Positions 48,095 through 60,255 of a DNA stretch of 64,000 bases are shown here, one piece after another. The position numbers were made by a program, and so were the translations under genes. The stretch comes from Cryptomeria japonica (lineage: Eukaryota > Streptophyta > Pinopsida > Cupressales > Cupressaceae), in the NCBI RefSeq assembly GCF_030272615.1, contig NC_081409.1, forward strand, positions 205,465,364-205,529,363, read 5' to 3'. The notes under the pieces are model-generated. The model was not told where the DNA came from and did no database searches. It saw nothing but the letters and a program-made list of their open reading frames with translations. The first letter of the stretch is position 1; the number at the start of each line of letters is the position of its first letter.

Positions 48095-50252
48095 ATGGTT
48101 TTGCCTCTTGAAGGGTTCTTGCCTTTCTTGCAACCAAATTTAAACTGGGTACAAGAGGAACAAAGTAACATTACCTCAGAGTTGGATACTCTAGCCTGGA
48201 GGCATAGAGGAAGTTGGGCAGAATATGATAGAATCAATGCTCTTCTTAGTTAAATTGAAAGACAATCAGATCAGCCTGAGTTAGTCATTGAAAGAATAGT
48301 GGTTCCTAGGGTCTTCTTTATTCACGTCCCTAATAATCAATTCGAAATTCCCAGATGTTTATTGCACTGATTGTTCCACACTAGACTACAGACCATATAC
48401 CAGATCCCAGAGGAGAGGGGGGGTTTCCGATCCTATCTTTTAAGAATTACAAAATCTAGGTTTCCAATCCAATTTCTCGCCCCAACAAAGGGCAAGAAGT
48501 AGACCTCCGTCTCCTTTGGCATCAGCACCTGCTTCCCCCGTTTGTCAAGCTTTGGTCTTGCACGACGTTCCCATCCCCATTTCATTCAACCCTACTCCAC
48601 TTAATATTATACTTCCAATGGCGGCCAATAACCCTTGGGGGGTGACTGTAGGCCCATTGAACCTAGGCTTGAACCTTAATCCTTTGCCCAAGGCTGCTAG
48701 AGATCATCTGCCTAAGTTTAGCGGGGATGGGATGGTCATTGTAGATGAACATTTGAACATTTTCAGTGTAGCCTATGGAGTAATAGCGGTTCAACATGAG
48801 GATGTGGCTATTAGGTTGTTTATCCAAACATTGACCGGAGTGGCGGTGGACCGGTTTTATCATTTGCCAAATAGTGTGATAACTACCTGGCAGGATTTGA
48901 AGACAAGATTTGAAGCTAGATTCAAGGTAGCTGAAGATGAACACTCACTTCTAGCTCAGTTATCTCAGTTGAAAAAGGAACTTCCCAAATCCATGAGAGA
49001 TTTTGTGGCCAGATTTGATAAGATTCTACACAAGATTCCAGTCAACCAAAAACCCTCAGATGATAATCTCAAATATTTCTTTATTAACTCAATGCCCTCT
49101 GAAATAAGTTTTTTGATTCGTAAGCAAAGGGTTGCAAATTTGAGTGCTGCTAAAACCCTTGCAGTTGAACTAGAAGATGATTTGATCACTGCAGGCAAAT
49201 GGAAACGTGAAGTGCAAACATCCAATGCACAGCCTGCTTCTTCTTTAGATCTTGTCATTCAATGGTTAATGAATGATGTACTTTCCTTGAAGAGAAAGAC
49301 TCCTAAAGTAAGTACTTCCTATTCCCAGCCATATCAAGACCTTCCCAGGAGATATCCTAACCAACAAGCAGGGGGTGGAGGAAGACAATTACAATTACCC
49401 CCTGTCCAGCAAAGACTTGCTATTGAGGCACCACCACTCAGAACAAATTCTTGTGTGTTCCATTTAACTAACAAAAATGATGGATCTTCATGCCCGAAGA
49501 TGGTTCATTTTTATCAAATGATCAGTAAAGGAGAAACACTCTTAGAAGTGGATGAAGTAAGCTCTCAAACTATGTCTGGCGACTCTGAAATTCATTATAT
49601 GGAATATGTCTCTGAGTCAAAGAGGGGAGGAAACATGTTGGTATCTTTGGATGATTCTTCATACGCAATTCTTACAAGAACTCAACAGAATTTGAAATCT
49701 CAAGATGTTGCAACACCTGTACATAGTTCGGAGAAGGGGAAAGAAATCTTAACCCGTCATGGAGGTATGTCAAAAGTGGTTCCAGATGTTGCTCCTTTAA
49801 GTTCTCATTCCTTTACTAACCCTTTTGATATCATTGAGTTCTGTAAAACATCTCGTGTTCAGATTTCTCCAGCTGAGTATTTGAAGTTGAACCCGCGGGA
49901 ACTTGATAGATTAGTTGAATTTGTTAAAGGGGATGATGCCTATGCCTTAGCTAGTGAAGCCCAGACACCTATGAATACTGTTCCACTAGCACATGCTAAT
50001 GTTAGTCTTGTTCAAGTAACCCCTAAGAGCTCATCAAGGTCTTCCCCTTTGCAAGATGACCTCCTTGAACCTAGCCTTGAAAGTAAACCAGAACCTTTCT
50101 ATGTGTCCTTGTATATTAATGGGCACAAGTTGAGTAATTGCATAATTGATTTGGGAGCGCCCAATAACGTCATGCCTTCGGCTATAGCAAAAGCTTTAGG
50201 TTTGACCCTAACAAAGACCTTTGGCAAGTGTTATTCCATGGATTCCAGGTAG
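48095..50252 (+). pseudogene. Gag and start of protease of the second gypsy element
   Basis: An ATG at 48095 (MVLPLEGFLPFL) begins a gag leader with one TAA near 48252. After a frameshift near 48430 the main frame runs from about 48444 to TAG at 50250-50252. The capsid domain spans about 48640-49180 (HLPKFSGDG, TTWQDLKTRFEARF, SMRDFVARFDKIL). A polar linker follows, then the protease start near 50090: FYVSLYINGHKLSNCIIDLGAPNNVMP, with D-L-G at the active site where D-[ST]-G is usual. Protease continues past the stop, so the TAG is a decay product. Confidence 0.82.
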
Positions 50253-53200
50253 GTTCCTTTATTAGGACAAATTAAAGATGCGCAGGTCGCCTTAGTTGCA
50301 CATCCTGCCAAGAGAATTAAGTTGACAATCCTAGTGGCTGACATTCCTGCTAGCTATGGTATGTTGTTGAGTCACACATTTTGTAAAGACATGGGAGGGG
50401 AGATTAAGATGGACTGGTCTCAAGTGACCATCTCAGTTGGAAAATAGAGAGTCCTTTTGCACCCTGAAATGAAGGCTAAACACATAGTCTTTCCCTCTGA
50501 TGATCCGAAAGCTCAAATTTTGTATCAAGATTGTGGCTTTGGCAATTACATGATAAGGACTGGCCCTCAAGATGAGAATTTTTACTAGGTGCAGGTAGGT
50601 CAAATGAACTCTGGTCCATGGAATTTGATGGGAGTTGTTCATCTTCAGGATCAGGTGCTGGGGTCATTTTGGTGTCCCCTCACAGAGAGATTATTATGTA
50701 TTCCTTTAAGTTGGAGTTCCAAAACACAAATAATACGGCCGAGTATGAGGCCTTGCTATTAGTTCTGGATGAAGCAAAGAGGTTACAAATTAAGATGTTG
50801 AGGGTGAAAGGTGATGTAGAACTTATTGTGAAGCAGGTGAGGGGCTTATTTGCTGTCAAAACTAAGAGATGAAGACACTGTAGAAATCATGTTTGGGATG
50901 TGATTAAGGCCTTTGATGCTTTTTCAATTGAAGTCGTTCCTAGGGAATTTAATTCGAAGGCAGATTCTTTGGCGGTATCTGTAGCCCTGCTAGTTCCACA
51001 CCCAAATTTCACAACTGATACTTACAAGGTTGAACTGGTTTATAGACCTAGTGTGCCAGATAATTCTGAATCCTGGCAGGTGTTTGAAAGCGATAAGCAG
51101 ATTCAGAGCTTTCTACAATGTGCTGCCATTTTCACATCCTTGTTTTATGAAGGGTCGGTGGAGAGTTGTAAGGAGTTTTCTCCTGATACGCAAGAGGAAG
51201 CGTATGACGGGCTGTTGCAGTTGAAGGGAAATAAAATTCCAAAAGGTTTAGTTTCTCTTGAACATCTCTTCGACAGGAAAGATGGGTATGTCAAGCAAAG
51301 AGATAAAAAAGCCCCTATGACTCAGAGCTCTGGGGAGTATGAGCAAATTAACATCGGTACTGATTAGGATCCTAAATTGGTTAATTTAGGAAAATGTTGT
51401 TCAGAAGTGGAAAGAAAGGAGTTCATTGATTTACTGGTAGAGTTTAAAGATGTATTTGCATGGAGCTATGATGATTTGAAGAACTTTAGGGATGGTAAGT
51501 TTCAACATCAAAATCCTTTAAAACCAGGTGTTAGTCCATTCTGACAGAAGTTAAGAAACTTTAATCCCAAGGTAGCAAAAGCAATTTTTCATGAGGTTGA
51601 CAAAATATTGAAGGCTCGAATTATCTATCCTATACATCATTCTACCTGGGTTGCGAACATAGTTCCTGTCTGGAAGAAGAATGGCAAGATACAAATCTAT
51701 GTTGATTTCAAAAATTTAAATCAAGCAAGTTTGAAAGATAATTATCCCCTGCCTGTGATGGATCATATTTTACAAACTCTTTCCGGGTCAAAAATGATGT
51801 CTTTGTTGGATGGTTTTTCTGGATATAATCAGATTAGTGTTGCTGAGCAGGATCAACACAAGACAACCTTTATAACTCCTTGGGGCACCTTCTCTTATAA
51901 CAGGATGCCTTTTGGGCTGATTAATGCGGGAGCTACTTTTCAAAGAGCGATGGACCTTTCCTTTGGACATTTGAAGGACAAGATTATTGTGGTGTATTTG
52001 GATGATTTAACTGTATTCTCCAGAAAGAGGAAACATCATGTGCGGGACTTGAGGAAAGTTTTAATGAGATGCAGAGACCATGGGGTATCCTTAAATCCTA
52101 AAAAGTCTATTTTTGGTGTCACGGAGGGAAAACTTTTGGGGCACATTGTCTCACAGGAAGGAGTGAAAGTTGATCCTCAGAGAGTAAAGGCGATACAACA
52201 GCTTGGCCTTCCCTCAAATAGAAATGGAGTAAGGTCATTCTTTGGACAGGTGAACTTCTTGAGATGCTTTATTCCTGACTATGCTGAGACTACCAAGTAC
52301 ATTGTGAATATGATGAGTGAGAAGGTAGCTTTTAAGTGGAATGAAGCTGGCAGAAAAGCTTTCGAAGAGATTAAACAAGCAATTGCACATGCACCCACCC
52401 TAGTAAATACAGACTTTAATAAAGATTTTATTATTTATTGTTATGCATCAGACCATACTATGTTCGGGGTTTTGGTACAAAAGGGCGAAGATAATGAGGA
52501 AGTGCCAATCTCATTTATGAGTGTTCCACTGAAGAAGCATGAGCTGAAGTACTCATAGATAGAGAAGCACGCTTATGTAGTGGTTAAGGTCGTTAAGTAG
52601 TTCAGGTATTATATACTTCACTCACATGCAATTGTCTTTGTTCCTAATACTTTAGTGAAAGCTGTTTTAACTCAACAAGATGTTGGCATCAACAATAGAG
52701 CGTCTTGGGTTTCCAAGATACAGGAATTCAATTTAGATATCAAGCCCACTAAACTGGTCAGAGGATGAGGCCTCTGTAGATTGATGGCTAAAAATGAGTT
52801 CAAAGAGGACAGTAATTTACCTTTAACTCTGTTCGTCGATCACCAAGATTCATGGTTCACTAATGTGGCGTATTATCTTACATATGGGGATTGTCCAGAT
52901 TATCTTTCTCCTAGAGAGAAAAGGAATTTGAGGTTGAAAACAGTGAAGTATGTTCTCTCGAATAACATATTGTATAAAAAGGGCTTGGATGGCACTTTTC
53001 TCCGATGCGTGGATAAGCCGCATCAAGAAGCTCTATTAAAAGCTTTCCATAATGAAGCATGCGGCGGTCATTTTTCTTCTACGGTTACTGCATACAAAAT
53101 CTTGCGAAATTGTTACTATTGGCCAGAGATGTTTCGAGATGCATACTCTTGGGTGGCGAGGTGTGAGAAATGTAAGCTTTTTACTGGTAAACCCCAATTG

Positions 53201-53854
53201 GCCGCCTTGCCTTTAAGGCCTGTGGTGATTGAAGAACCATTTAAGCAGTGGGGGCTCGATTTTATTGGTCCTTTGAATCCTAGTTCTAGTGCAGGGCATA
53301 CCCACATATTAATGGCGACGGATTATTTCACCAAATGGGTGGAGGCTATCCCTGTAAGAAAAACTACCTCAGAAATTGTGTGTACATTTCTTAAGGAGAA
53401 TATTCTTGTCAGGTTTAGAGTTCCTCATAAAATAGTCACAAATAATGCATCAAATTTCTCTTCGTCAGAATTGAGCTTGTTTTTCTATGACCACGGAATT
53501 GCCTTGGCACACACTTCTAATTATTATCCACAGGGTAACGATCAAGCGGAATCAAGTAACAAGAACTTGATTAATATTATGAAAAAGTTAGTCAATGAAA
53601 ATTTTAGGGATTGGCATAAGAAGCTACATGAAGCATTATGGGCGGTTCGAACTTCACCAAAGCGGGCCATAGGGATGTCACCATTTGAGCTGGTTTATGG
53701 AATTGGCACGCAAGTCTCTCTTCCTTTAGAATTAGCTGCTTCTAAACTGCAGACGGTGATAGAAGATGCATTTTTTCAGATTTCTCTCGAAAAGCGGATC
53801 ATGTATTTAACCAAAATTGAAGAAGAGAGAGAAAAGTTGGTTGACAGGATCACA
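50253..53854 (+). pseudogene. Pol of the second gypsy element; RNase H placed before RT
   Basis: Protease ends near 50450 (GMLLSHTFCKDMGGEIKMDW). An archaeal-type RNase H follows at 50618-50990, with FDGS, NNTAEYEAL, KGDVEL and KADS supplying the four acidic positions. RT runs about 51560-52250, with YLDD near 51998. The gypsy RNase H follows (about 52420-52760) and reads CYASD where the first Asp is expected. Integrase (52781-53854) has an HHCC finger, WGLDFIGP, and VTNNASNF, where the second catalytic Asp has become Asn; QAESSNK keeps the Glu. Stops include 50444, 50586, 50870, 51365, 51542, 52556, 52597 and 52766. The frame ends by running into LTR sequence at about 53855. Confidence 0.9.
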
Positions 53855-54151
53855 GAGCAAGGAGAAATAAGGGCAGTTTTAGTAATGATGGGTAAGATTT
53901 TCTCTGCTTTAAAGCTGAGTAGTTGTCTCATCACAAGTATTATTTTTTGTGAAAAGATTTTGGGGAAGGAGTTTTCGGAGTGGGAAAATTAGGCATCAAT
54001 AAAGGTGTATAAGCAGAGGAAGGTATGTTCAACAATTTTCTAAATTGCTGCAGTTTATTTTAAAAGATCTGGGTGTTCTTTAGCTGCTTGTTTTGTGTTC
54101 AATTTCCTTATTCACCTGGGGTTAATTTGGGAAAAAACCACGAACCAGAAG

Positions 54152-54827
54152 ATGAGGCTCGTTTTACCCAAATTGGTGAGCCTGTCTTCCCTTGTAAGCT
54201 CTTTACCGGAATTGGGAGACACAGCACTGGTTCAACTAGATTTGGAGGTCTTTCTGGGGAGAATTAAAAATTCAACCACAAACATGATGAAAGATGTGGC
54301 TCAGAGTGGTTTATTGGAAGCCGCTGCTTTCCCCATTGCTACTCCTTGTCCAAAATTAGTCTTAGAGTGTATGAATCATTATGACAAGGGCAATAGGTGC
54401 ATAAGGGGAAATGACGATGAAGTTTTGTTGTCAATTGACAGACAAACGGTAATGGCAACTATGGGTATCCCACACCGGGAACCCTATGAAGACTGGACCA
54501 TTGGTAAATCATACCGGATCTTCTCTGAGAAGAAGCAGTATTATAGAATAGTGATTGCCCGAAATTGGCTAATAAAATTCCAAAAGGGAGGCTCGAGGTT
54601 ACCGAGACCATTAACTCATGAACACTTAATCCCACTAATCCAAGATGTGGTCATACTGCTGAGTAGGGTAAAAGGTAATTCTCATTCTTTTTAATGGGAG
54701 GACTAGATGTATTTCTTCATCCAGGTTACTCTGGATAAAAATCAGTTTATTGATTGGGGAACTATTATCGTAGAAAGATTACATAAGGGTCTAAGTAACT
54801 ATCTTGGAATGTCCAGTTTTTATATGT
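54152..54827 (+). pseudogene. LTR-encoded ORF a, second copy, N-terminal part
   Basis: The ATG used in the first copy is ACG here, so the first ATG is at 54152. The frame matches 44133 onward with scattered substitutions. Stops are TAA 54692 and TAG 54704. The solo-LTR-like element interrupts it at 54828. The rest follows at 59345. Confidence 0.75.
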
Positions 54828-57575
54828 TGTGAGGCCCTACCCCGATTCAGTTTGACATTTTCAGTTATTTGCATATTGAGACTATTATGGATGCTTTATT
54901 TTATGCAATATGGACTTAGAACTTATATGATTCCATGATTTGGATCACACTGACATATGATGATGTTTTATTTCATGCATGGTGATTATGAAACTTTAGA
55001 TATATTACTAGAATAGAATTACATTATGATGGTGAATGTCGTTATTGGGAATTTGCAGGATTTTATTTTGATGAAAGAAAAATGATGCATATTTATGAAT
55101 GGTTCATTTTTGGGAAAATTATGTTAATTGCTTATGTGAAATTGAATTTGAAAACAAATGAGATATTGAATTATTGTTGCCTAATGTATGAGTGTTGAAT
55201 TGCAATGGAATCCATGTATTTGATTATGAATAATTGTGATTATTTGGAGTTACTAATGTGTTAATTGAGATGCGCAGGAAATTATCCATGTGACCATGGA
55301 ATTTATGGAGAATCAAGCCTAGACCAATGTGCGTTTGTTATGCCGGGAGTTGTCTATTTGGAGAGACAACACCCCTCCCCTTGTAATGTATTTTATTTGT
55401 GATGTGTATAATGCTTGAGTGTAAAATTTAATTTATATGTTAATGTGTAATCCTTCAAGGGACAATTTCCATGTGTAATTTTTATATTGTATTTTTGTTG
55501 TGTCACTTGACACATGTGCTGATTAAGTGTCATTGATGTTGACTTGTCTCTTGGAGGGAGTTTTGTTTCTACCAAAGCCAATTCAAAAACATGAGTGTGG
55601 TCCCAAATTTGTCTTGGGTAGGGAGTCATGGGAGTGGTCAACTCATGCTTGACCCGTAGGTAAACTTCAGTGGAGTTTCCAAGGGGTTTAATGGACTCCT
55701 AGGGTAAGTTTTTAGGCTTTTCCAAAGGTCCTAAGGGTATACCTATGGGTTAGGGGTGTTTTGCAACATGTGGCTTCTCCCATGTGACTATGAAGTCACT
55801 TCAAAAAGTGATAATTCCAAGATGCACGAAAATTGAACTTAGAAAGTTCTCCCTAGGATAGAGAACCTTCCCTTTAGGAGTTAAACTCTCTTCCCCATCC
55901 TCTTCCACCTTTTCCCTTTCCAATTTTAGTAAAGTGCAAGAGTTTGGGAAGGGCAACCAATAGGAACTCACACCTCACCCAAGGGGTTGGGAAGTGTGTG
56001 AGAGGCCTTCTTAGGCAAGATTTTTCAAACTTAGTGAGTAATCACCCACTCTCCTCTCTTGGAGATTTTGCTTGTTTGGAAAAAGTTAGTAGGAGTTTGG
56101 CATTTTTAGTGGAAATTTGGGGAAAGTTAGTGGGAATTGGGCAGCTCATCCCCAACTAAAGTTAGCAAACCTATTGGCAGAATAAGGTTAGTTACTTCTT
56201 ACCTCCTCTTGTTATGTGGTAAATGTTAATTTGTGTTGTTTTGTGAAAGCAAAGAGTTGAATGTAAGAATGTGCATTATGAAGTTTTTAGTTGAAGTTAT
56301 TATGTGTAGTTTCCTTTCTATGTATTGTTGTGTTCTTGTGGTTTTTTTGGGAGTGTCCAAGATCTCCCATCCTTGGGAGGGTAGGAAGATCTTGGGGTGG
56401 AAGGAGTTTGACAGCCATGGGTGAGAGGCTCTCCTTATGGAGAGTGTTCTCAAGGGAGTCCTTGGTGGCCCTTGATGCATAGCCTTGTGTATGCATTTGG
56501 GGGTCATAAGGGGAGCATATATGGCCTTGAGCCTTTTGGGGGGGCATAAGGTTGTGAAAGCGTTTGGGTTGCATTTGTGTTGCCATGAGGTGGCTAATGT
56601 AGTAATGTTTTTGGCATGCATTCTCCCCATAGGTACTTGGTCCACTTCCACCCATGGAAGAGTCACCATGAAAGTGGTGAATGTGAAGCTTGGGAAGGGG
56701 AAATTTGATTGTAAAAATGTTCCTATGTTTTGTAGTAGTTTTTGCATGTGTGTAACCCGTCTAGTGCTTGGTTCTCCAAGCTCGGGGGTGGCTTCTAGTA
56801 AGCCTAGGCTGGGAGGTGAGCTTCCCATGGTCAAAATGTGTTGTTTTGCAGGTTGCATGGGAATGGGAAAAGAAGGATTGAAAAACCATGTTGTTGTTTA
56901 TGTTGCAGAAATTAGTTATTATGACATTTTATTCTCTTTTGGGAGTTGTAAATAAAAAGAAAGGAGCTAGATTTTGTTAATCATAAGGAAAAAGGATGTT
57001 TGTATGCATCATTAGCTTGTAAAAGAAAGAGAAGGATATTGTGTATTTATTTTCAAAAAAAAATAATGTAGCAATGTAATTCTATTATCTTGAAAAAGGG
57101 GGAAATGTAGATGTTTTTAAACTTCAATACTTCCTTGTAACCATGCTCATTGTACTTAAATCTGTTAAAGAAATACATGATGTTTTTTTTTTTACTATTC
57201 TAGTTAGTTGCAAATGGAAGCATTAGTGTATTAGATTGTATGAAAATTTTGTGTTTAACTAGGGTGGAAAGGTAGATGCATTATATTTCTTTTATGTATT
57301 CTGCAAATAAGTGAAAACATGTTGCTGTAAGTTTAATAAAACAGTCTTTTATTTTCTGGTTATTGCAAAAAAGGAATTTTTATTAAACAAGTTTATCCTT
57401 TGCAAAAAAAAAAGGAAACTTTTAGCTTTTAACATTATCATTTTGTTACAAAATAAAATATAGATTTGGAGACCCATTTTAAATGTATTTGATGCCTACA
57501 ATGATAATTGCTGATAGATAGCCCTGTTAGTTCTATAGAAAATTATGCCTTCTTGAATTACAAATTAATCAGACA

Positions 57576-57900
57576 CAAAGATATTTATATATATATATAA
57601 ATATATATATTTTTATACATATATAAATATATATTTATATATATTTTTATACAATTTTAAACATTAAAGAATCTGTTAAAAAAAAAAATGATATTCTGGC
57701 AGATCTGGTTTTACTAAAAGAAAAAGAAGCAGGGGGGCTTATTGAAGCATGTATATATGGATATATACATATATTTATATATATATATATACCTGGATGT
57801 ATATATATATATATATAGATATATAAATATATATACTCTCATTATTCTGTTAATTTTAAAAAAAACAGAAGACTTACAAAGACATATATATATAGATGTA

Positions 57901-57970
<70 letters not shown>
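57576..57970 (+). repeat. Cluster of AT microsatellites in the solo LTR
   Basis: Alternating AT tracts occur at about 57580-57655, 57753-57835 and 57888-57969, the last being the longest. Imperfect TATATATA-type tracts recur at 58557-58640 and 58865-58890. Confidence 0.85.
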
Positions 57971-57972
<2 letters not shown>

Positions 57973-58074
57973 CATATATAAAAAAAGGGAACCAAAAAGA
58001 AAACCACCATACAATGTGCCTCCACGAAGTGCAATTTTAATATAACCGCATGCAGTTACTAACGCAGGAGATGT

Positions 58075-58215
58075 AGCGCGGGCCGCGGCCTTGGCGGCGG
58101 CGCCACCCAGGCTGCGGAACCCGCAGACCCTGGGCGGCGACGTCCAGGGCCTGCGGGGGCCGCAGGCTGGGCGGCGCTGCCGCAGCCAGCAGCAACCCCC
58201 GCGCTCCGCCCGTAA
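58075..58215 (+). repeat. GC-rich island inside the solo LTR
   Basis: About 140 bp of GC-rich, CpG-containing sequence stands in AT-rich surroundings. It is largely self-complementary: CCTGGGCGGCG, GCCTGCGGGGGCCGCAGGC and related words can fold back on each other. A second, smaller GC patch (CGCGCCTCCCGCGGCCG) lies near 58358. It may be the promoter-proximal or leader part of the LTR; this is inference. Confidence 0.7.
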
Positions 58216-59344
58216 CACTCCCCACGTTGCGATGTTATCGGCAAAAAAAAAAGAAACGCGGGTCTCCACGCCACGCAACATAAAAGATGAACAAAACCTG
58301 TTTACAGCCGAGCTCGCAGATAGTTAAGGAGGAAGGGTGGCTAGGGTTCGGCCCTGTGCGCGCCTCCCGCGGCCGACCCTGCATACACACCAACGCAAAA
58401 AAAAAGGGGTTAAGTGGATATGTCGTGTTCGCCCTAACCCTAATTTCGGGTTAGGGCAACACTCATAAAGTATAAAATATAAAAGGGGGGGGAAATGATG
58501 TTCAAAAAAAATAAGTATTATCATAAAGTTATAAGTACTTGTAGGGGTGAATATGTAGATATTTATATATATGTATGTATATATATATATTCAAATATAT
58601 ATATATATATACATATATATATACTTATATATTTAGGTATATATATAAAATTAGTAGGATTAAATTGGTAATTAATGGGTATTAAAATTGATAGATGTGG
58701 AGGTAAATTATGAACACTTGGTTAATAAGAGGAAGGAACGTTATAAATGATTTAAGTACCTAGGTGAATTAGATTTAGATAAAAAAAAAAAAAAAAAAAA
58801 GGGGAAATATATACATATGTAGATTTATTTTTATAAACATATTTATATACACATCAATACGGATGTATATAAATATATATATATATATAAGTAATTTCAA
58901 ATTATTATGGACATCTGATGACCCCAAAATTGTAGTTGGTAATGTTACCTAGAGTTCATTTAATTTTTAATTAAGAAGCTTTTAATAAGGTGATTTAAAT
59001 TATGGTGGAAATTGACTTAGGAATCCTAGCAGGGTAAGAAAGATAAGGTAAAATTTTAGAACGTCTAAATGGAGATTAAGCATCATAATTAATTATGAAA
59101 ATTAGAGAAAATTCATTTGGGAGAGATTTTAGCTCGTAGATGAATTGGTAAACCTTGTCACCCAATTGAATTTAACTACCCAATTGACATAAATGTAATT
59201 AAGACCAAACCCAAGATGCATTATATTATATAAGATCATTACACTTAGTTGATTAAACTAGTTAAGTAGGTCGTTAATAAGTTAAGTATTTTAAAAAAAA
59301 AAAAAAAAATTCCGTTCGTGTCCAAAAGTGGGCATGACATATGT

Positions 59345-60216
59345 CATCTTATCCGCTATACATGCTTGCCCGTGTCAGAGAGTGGTCTGGGTTGTCACAT
59401 GTAAAATGGGTTCAAGGTATGAGAATTTATGACTATCATCCTAATTTAACCTTGAAAGGGCATGTTGATGATTACCTCCATTGGAATGATGTTTTTGCTG
59501 GAAGGCTAACCTTCGAGTTACAGGGAAATTTGCACAGAAGAATGGCCGCGGAAGCGGTTGAACTCGACAATGTATATGGCAGTTTCTTCATACAGTTCAG
59601 CCATTTCACTTATTTAAGAATCGAAGGATTTAAGGGTGAGCCCTTTAGGCTTCCTAGGTACGTCTCAGACTCTTCCATATTGATTGAGGTATCTAGACAA
59701 CTCGCTTATGTGACCAAAGATTATGGTGAGGACTCCGACAAAAGCGAGATTTTTCCCATTGATTCAGGACATTATAGCTGCAAATCAGTTTCTAATGCAT
59801 TGAACCTTGAGCTCGAATTTAAAAAGTTTCATTTGAAGTCCTTTGTAAAGAGGGATAACTTTGATAGTAGGGGTTTCATTCCTCAGTATGTAAAAAAAGT
59901 GGTGTGTGATCAACATGTCTCTCAGTTGGAAGATTATTGGGAAGGCTGTCGAGATGAATTTGAAGTACGGAGAAGGAGTTGGTCAAGACTAACTTTGAAG
60001 CAAATTCATGATATGAAGTTACCCATGGATACTTCAGGTGTCACCAGTGATGATGATGATACACTTGACTTTGAGTTTATGAGACGGGTTCATAATGAAC
60101 ATCTTTCGGAAGTAGATTGGAACAAGAAGATGAGCGACGGTGTTCAGACGCGCACTTTTGGTGTAATCCGAAGGATAGAAAGTTGGTTGAGGGCTCGTCG
60201 TTCTCACCCAGTGTGA
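59345..60216 (+). pseudogene. LTR-encoded ORF a, second copy, C-terminal part
   Basis: An open frame of about 290 codons matches 44812-45683 and lacks the TAG present at 45165 in the other copy (CAA here). It ends at the shared TGA, 60214-60216. It preserves MRIYDYHPNL, FTYLRIEGFKGEPFRLPRYV and the SDDDD cluster. This is the least damaged copy of the domain and the best query for finding relatives. Confidence 0.78.
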
Positions 60217-60255
60217 ACCACTAGCCCAAGAAGCAAAAGTGGGAAGAGGAATACT

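Larger units (their letters stand above)
54828..59339 (+). mobile_element. Solo LTR-like insertion, 4512 bp, TATGT target duplication
   Basis: It begins TGTGAGGCCC and ends GGGCATGACA, an imperfect inverted pair with TG and CA termini. It is flanked by TATGT (54823-54827 and 59340-59344). No primer site, polypurine tract, gag or pol is seen and its two ends do not repeat each other, so a solo LTR is the simplest reading. TGTGA...GTGACA-type ends are, from memory, common in Del/Tekay chromoviruses. It holds a hairpin near 55345-55366 (GTTGTCT/AGACAAC), several AT microsatellites, a GC-rich island and two A-runs. Two overlapping frames (56226-56858 minus; 56485-56955 plus) lack known domains. 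Strand is arbitrary. Confidence 0.8.

Noticed and set aside
56226-56955. Overlapping frames of 210 (minus) and 156 (plus) codons in the solo LTR
   Set aside because: They overlap on opposite strands, have no known domain, and there is no second copy to test conservation.
54828-59339. Complete small retrotransposon instead of solo LTR
   Set aside because: The ends do not form direct repeats of one another and no primer site or polypurine tract was found.
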